Source: DATNBT01 sp964579765
GTDB taxonomy: Bacteria > Acidobacteriota > Vicinamibacteria > Vicinamibacterales > CAVVIG01
Reading direction: 5' to 3'
Length of the DNA: 33,420 bases
NCBI GenBank assembly: GCA_964579765.1
Contig: CAZOIK010000399.1
Location: 1-33,420 of the forward strand
Shown: positions 29,822 through 33,420 of the stretch, piece by piece
Layout: each line of letters begins with the position of its first letter
Position numbering within the stretch: the first letter of the stretch is position 1
Position numbers and translations under genes: made by a program
Notes under the pieces: generated by a model
The model's input: the letters and a program-made list of their open reading frames with translations, nothing else
Told to the model about the DNA's origin: nothing
The model's database searches: none

Positions 29822-30525
29822 TGAGCGTCGATCTGCTGGTGTTCGGTCCGCATCCCGACGACCTCGAGATCGGTCTGGGCGGCACGATTGCGCGCCACGT
29901 CGATCAGGGGTCGTGGGTCGGTCTGTGCGACATGACGGCCGGCGAGATGGGCAGCAACGGCACGGTCGAACAGCGGCTCGCCGAATCGGAAGCGGCGCGC
30001 GAGGTGCTCGGCGCCGCGTGGCGCGAGAACCTGCGGCTGCCCGATCGCGAAATCGGCAAATCACCAGATCATCTGACGACCGTGGTGAACTTCATCCGCC
30101 GCCACCGGCCGAAGGTCGTCGCCGCGCCGTACTGGTCGGATCGGCATCCAGACCACGTCGCGGCGAGCGCGCTCGTGACCGAGGCGGTCTTCAACGCCGG
30201 CCTGCGGAAGTTCAAGGCCGAGGGCGAGGCGTGGAAGGCCGACTGGATCTGCTACTACTTCATCAACGACTCGGCGACGCCGTCGTTTGTCGTGGACGTC
30301 AGCGAGCACTACGAGAAGAAGCGGCGGGCGCTCGACTGCCACGCGTCGCAATTCCAGCGCCCGGGATCCGGCGGGGCCGCCACGCGTCTAAATACTCCGT
30401 TGTTCCGCCAGCTCATCGAGAGCCGCGATGCGCAGTTCGGCGCGTTGACGGGCGTCACGTGGGCTGAAGGCGTCGTCGTGCGCGAGACGATGACGCGGGA
30501 CAGCTTGCTCAAATCGACTTCTTAA
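29821..30525 (+). CDS. bshB1: N-acetyl-alpha-D-glucosaminyl-L-malate deacetylase (bacillithiol, BshB1)
   Basis: The 234-residue protein is a compact PIG-L/LmbE deacetylase. FGPHPDDLEIGLGGT near the N-terminus and the later SDRHPDHVAA hold the zinc ligands, and TAGEMGSNGT is characteristic of the BshB1 group. It removes the acetyl group from GlcNAc-malate, the second step of bacillithiol synthesis, in the cytoplasm. It begins inside the DAO stop codon (TGATG) and lies five bases before bshA, which makes the first intermediate. The pairing of BshA and BshB1 in one operon strongly supports both calls. Confidence 0.95.
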   Translation: MSVDLLVFGPHPDDLEIGLGGTIARHVDQGSWVGLCDMTAGEMGSNGTVEQRLAESEAAREVLGAAWRENLRLPDREIGKSPDHLTTVVNFIRRHRPKVVAAPYWSDRHPDHVAASALVTEAVFNAGLRKFKAEGEAWKADWICYYFINDSATPSFVVDVSEHYEKKRRALDCHASQFQRPGSGGAATRLNTPLFRQLIESRDAQFGALTGVTWAEGVVVRETMTRDSLLKSTS

Positions 30526-30530
30526 CGCTC

Positions 30531-31685
30531 GTGAACATCGGCATCATTTGCTACGCCTCCATCGGCGGCAGCGGCATCGTCGCCACGGAGCTCGGCAAGA
30601 ACCTCGCGTCGCGCGGCCATCACGTTCACGTGCTGAGCAGCGAGACGCCGTTCCGGCTCGGCGACTATCAGCCGGGGCTGTGGTTCCACCGCGTCGAGAT
30701 CCCGAACTACCCGCTGTTCCGCGAGCCGCAGTACCTGCTGGCGCTCGCGAACAAGATCGTCCAGGTGTCGCGCGACGAGCGGCTCGACGTCATCCACGCG
30801 CACTACGCGGTCCCGCACGCGACGGCCGGCTATCTCGCACGCCAGATTCTGGGGGCGAGCAACGGCGGCAAGATCCCCCGGGTCATCACGACGCTGCACG
30901 GCACCGATATCACGCTGCTCGGCGCGGACCGGTCGTACAAGGAAATCGTCGCGTTCTCGATCGCGCAGTCCGACGGCGTCACGGCGGTGTCGGAAAGCCT
31001 CAAGGCCGACACGTACCGCGAGCTCGGCCACGCGCGCGACATCCGCGTGATTCCCAACTTCGTCGATGTCGAGACGACGCGCCGCGCCGATCGCCCGGGC
31101 TTGCGCGCCAGCTTCGCGCCGGCGGGCGAGAAGCTCGTCATCCACGTCTCGAACTTCAGGCCCGTGAAGCGCGTGGCCGCGGCGGTCGAGGTCTTCAGGC
31201 GGATTCACGAGCAGATTCCGTCGCGGCTGCTGATGGTCGGCGACGGCCCGGATCTGGCCGAGGCGGCGCAGACGGCGAAGGAGTCGGGCCTCGGCGACGC
31301 CGTCAGGTTTCTCGGGGATCAGGAGCAAGTGGTGCAGCTGCTGTCGGCGTCCGATCTCTTCCTCATGCCGTCGCAGCAGGAAAGCTTCGGCCTCGCCGCG
31401 CTCGAGGCCATGGCCTGCGAGGTGCCGGTCGTGGCGTCGCGTGTCGGCGGCGTGCCCGAGCTCGTCGAGGACGGCGTGACGGGAATTTTATGTCCCGTGG
31501 ACGACCTCGCGGGCATGGCGAACGCCTCGATCCGCCTCCTCTCGGACGAGCGGCTCCACGCCCGCATGGCCGAGGCGGCCCGCGCGCGGGCCGTCGAGCG
31601 CTTCGCCGAGACGAAGATCATCCCCATGTACGAACGCTTTTACGACGAGGTGCTGGCAGAACCTGCCGTAAGATCACGCCTATGA
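30531..31685 (+). CDS. bshA: N-acetyl-alpha-D-glucosaminyl-L-malate synthase (bacillithiol, BshA)
   Basis: The 384-residue GT4 glycosyltransferase starts with GTG. The N-terminal NIGIICYASIGGSGIVATELGKNLA and HVLSSETPFRL are typical of BshA. The UDP-sugar domain has the EX7E motif ESFGLAALE and VGDGPDL. It joins GlcNAc from UDP-GlcNAc to L-malate, the first step of bacillithiol synthesis. It lies five bases after bshB1. BshC, which adds cysteine, is not in the window. Its last codons overlap the start of the secreted PIG-L gene by four bases (ATGA). Confidence 0.96.
   Translation: MNIGIICYASIGGSGIVATELGKNLASRGHHVHVLSSETPFRLGDYQPGLWFHRVEIPNYPLFREPQYLLALANKIVQVSRDERLDVIHAHYAVPHATAGYLARQILGASNGGKIPRVITTLHGTDITLLGADRSYKEIVAFSIAQSDGVTAVSESLKADTYRELGHARDIRVIPNFVDVETTRRADRPGLRASFAPAGEKLVIHVSNFRPVKRVAAAVEVFRRIHEQIPSRLLMVGDGPDLAEAAQTAKESGLGDAVRFLGDQEQVVQLLSASDLFLMPSQQESFGLAALEAMACEVPVVASRVGGVPELVEDGVTGILCPVDDLAGMANASIRLLSDERLHARMAEAARARAVERFAETKIIPMYERFYDEVLAEPAVRSRL
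31669..31674 (+). promoter_or_regulatory. -10 box TAAGAT inside the end of bshA
   Basis: TAAGAT ends seven bases before ATG 31682. It may allow the PIG-L gene to be transcribed on its own as well as from the operon. Confidence 0.4.
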
Positions 31686-33420
31686 AACGGTTCGTTTTTG
31701 CTCTGGTCGGCGTTTGCGCGATTGCCGCGGCGACCGTCGCGCCCCGGGCGCAGCTGCGCGTGTCGCCGCTCGACATGCCCGAGGGGCACACGGCGCTCGG
31801 TCTGGCGCTGCGTCATCTGGCCAACGTCGGCGTCGTCATGGAGGCCACCGCGCACCCGGACGACGAAGACAACGGACTGCTGGTGATGCTCAACCGCGGG
31901 CAGGGATTCCGCACGGCGCTCGTCACGGCGACCCGAGGCAACGGCGGGCAGAACGAGATCGGGCCGGAGATTTTCGAAGCGCTCGGCGTGTTGCGGACCG
32001 AAGAGCTGCTGGCGCTCCACCGGTTCGACGGCGCCGAACAATACTTCACGCGCGCCGTGGACTTCGGCTATTCGTTCAGCATCGACGAGACGTTCGAGAA
32101 GTGGGGACGCGACGACATCACGGCCGACTACGTGCGGATGATCCGGACGATTCGCCCGGACGTGATGTTCGGCATGTACCCCGAGGGCAACAACGGCGGC
32201 CAGCACCACAACGCGTCGGCCATCATCTCGCACGACGCCTATAAGCTCGCCGGCGATCCGACGAAGTACCCGGATCAGATCGCGGAAGGGCTGCGTCCGT
32301 GGCAGCCGAAGAAGTACTACTGGACCGCGGCGTTCGGCCCGCCGACGCCCGCCGACGAGCAGCAGGGCAAGCTCTGCCGCGTCAACTCGTCGGTGTTCGA
32401 CGAGCTCCTCGGCCGCACCTACTCGGAGATCGGCACCGAAGCGCGCAGCATGCACAAGTGCCAGGGCATGGCGCAGCTGCTGGCGCTGCCCGGTCCGGTG
32501 GTGCGCACGTACCGGCTCGTCGAGTCCACGATTCCCGGACAGCTGCAGCGCGACGAGAAGTCGCTCACCGACGGCATCGACACCGCGATCCCGTCGCTCG
32601 CGCAGTTTGCCGGTCCGCGTCCTCCGAAAGACCTCGTTGACGCGCTCGGCGCGATCGCCGCCGACGTCCGCGGCGCGCAGCAGCGCTTCGACGCGAACAC
32701 CGACGACGGCGCCGTTGCGCCGCTGATTGCCGGGCTGCACGCCGTGCGCGTCCTTCGCGCGCAGCTCCGCACCATGACGATTGACGACGCCGGGAAGTTC
32801 GAGATCGACTTCCGCCTGCGCCAGAAGGAGCGCGAGTTCCAGCAGGCCGTCATCATCGCCGCCGGCCTCCGCATCGACGCGCTCTCCGACGACGGCATCG
32901 TCGTGCCGGGACAGGACGTGAAGCTGTCGCTCATCGTGTCGAACAACGGCGCGGGCAACGTGGCCATCCGGCAGGCGAAGTTCGACGGCTTCGCCGGCGA
33001 CAACGGCACGTGCACGCTCACGCAGGTCGTGCAGCAGGCGGGCTTCGGCGGACGAGGCGGCCGCGGCGGGCGGGGACGTGCGAACGCGCCGCCGCCGATC
33101 CCGCTGGCGTCGCTCGCGCACAACGTCGCGGGCAGCTGCAGCGTGACGATGAAGGTTCCTGCCGACGCGCACATCAGCGAGCCGTACTGGCATCGCGCGG
33201 GCGAGGCCGGCCGCTACACGTTCGACGCCGATGCGCCCTTCGGCCTGCCGTTCCGGCCGACGGCGTTCTACGGCGAGGTGACGCTTGGCTTCCCCGGCGC
33301 GCCGGGCGGCCCGGCGGTCGAAGAGGTGTTTGCCGCGCTGCCGGTGCAGTTCAGGTACAGCGGCGACATCTTCAGCGGTGAGAAACGGACCGACCTCCTC
33401 GTCGTGCCCGCGCTGTCGGT
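31682..33420 (+). CDS. Secreted PIG-L family deacetylase (3' end outside window)
   Basis: There are 579 codons in view with no stop. A signal peptide (ending near APRAQ, residues ~1-24) and the PIG-L motif AHPDDEDNG (about 58-66), with a later NNGGQHHN segment, mark a metal-dependent LmbE-like amidase. Unlike BshB1 it is much longer and exported, and the part after residue ~420 looks like a beta-sandwich accessory region (LSLIVSNNGAGNVAI). A Gly/Arg-rich stretch (GGRGGRGGRGR) interrupts that region. It should deacetylate an extracellular or periplasmic amino sugar. The gene overlaps bshA by four bases (ATGA). Its role relative to bacillithiol is unclear; it may just be a neighbour. Confidence 0.9.
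   Translation, partial: MKRFVFALVGVCAIAAATVAPRAQLRVSPLDMPEGHTALGLALRHLANVGVVMEATAHPDDEDNGLLVMLNRGQGFRTALVTATRGNGGQNEIGPEIFEALGVLRTEELLALHRFDGAEQYFTRAVDFGYSFSIDETFEKWGRDDITADYVRMIRTIRPDVMFGMYPEGNNGGQHHNASAIISHDAYKLAGDPTKYPDQIAEGLRPWQPKKYYWTAAFGPPTPADEQQGKLCRVNSSVFDELLGRTYSEIGTEARSMHKCQGMAQLLALPGPVVRTYRLVESTIPGQLQRDEKSLTDGIDTAIPSLAQFAGPRPPKDLVDALGAIAADVRGAQQRFDANTDDGAVAPLIAGLHAVRVLRAQLRTMTIDDAGKFEIDFRLRQKEREFQQAVIIAAGLRIDALSDDGIVVPGQDVKLSLIVSNNGAGNVAIRQAKFDGFAGDNGTCTLTQVVQQAGFGGRGGRGGRGRANAPPPIPLASLAHNVAGSCSVTMKVPADAHISEPYWHRAGEAGRYTFDADAPFGLPFRPTAFYGEVTLGFPGAPGGPAVEEVFAALPVQFRYSGDIFSGEKRTDLLVVPALS

Noticed and set aside
31640..33193. A 517-codon open frame on minus, opposite the PIG-L gene
   Set aside because: No domain, shadow-type composition, and the plus strand has a signal peptide and AHPDDED.

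Overview
The window is GC-rich (most third codon positions are G or C), densely coding, and free of rRNA, tRNA, CRISPR arrays or insertion sequences. Its gene content suggests a soil-type Acidobacteriota, most like Vicinamibacteria: secreted matrixin-type and M16 metalloproteases, a cytochrome c-PQQ dehydrogenase, a large PilX-type minor pilin, tandem TolC proteins, and bacillithiol genes (bshA, bshB1) in an otherwise Gram-negative gene set. The lineage is an inference from gene content, not a measurement.

Layout. 1-2114: a partial GlcD-like FAD oxidase (-) back to back with a secreted matrixin-like protease (+). 2136-4678: a cytochrome c/PQQ dehydrogenase (-) diverging from a heptad-repeat coiled-coil membrane protein (+). 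4699-7914: an ArgH-like lyase, an unlisted 27-residue membrane peptide and a sodium:solute symporter (+). 7868-14115: a minus-strand minor-pilin operon (FimT, PilV, PilW, a 1033-residue PilX and a collagen-repeat protein). 14288-17329: a small acidobacterial-type protein and an active/inactive M16 peptidase pair (-). 17590-22005: purE, a structured intergenic segment and two tandem TolC-family genes (+). 22006-22311: an intergenic region holding a large heptamer-built inverted repeat. 22312-24925: two divergent MFS transporters. 24996-27387: a GNAT acetyltransferase (+), an unrecognised secreted protein and a PanE-like reductase (-). 27489 to the end: a tightly coupled operon of ada, a DAO-family oxidoreductase, bshB1, bshA and a secreted PIG-L deacetylase that runs off the edge.

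Two themes stand out. First, most genes that begin a transcription unit have a TANNNT-type -10 box 6-9 bases before the start codon and no Shine-Dalgarno sequence, which suggests leaderless mRNAs. In two divergent gaps of about 20 bp, the -10 boxes for both strands overlap. Internal operon genes instead use Shine-Dalgarno sites or stop/start overlaps. Second, the last operon joins the Ada alkylation-response regulator and repair protein to two bacillithiol biosynthesis genes, with start/stop overlaps or a 5-base gap throughout. That arrangement would place a protective thiol and DNA alkylation repair under one switch.
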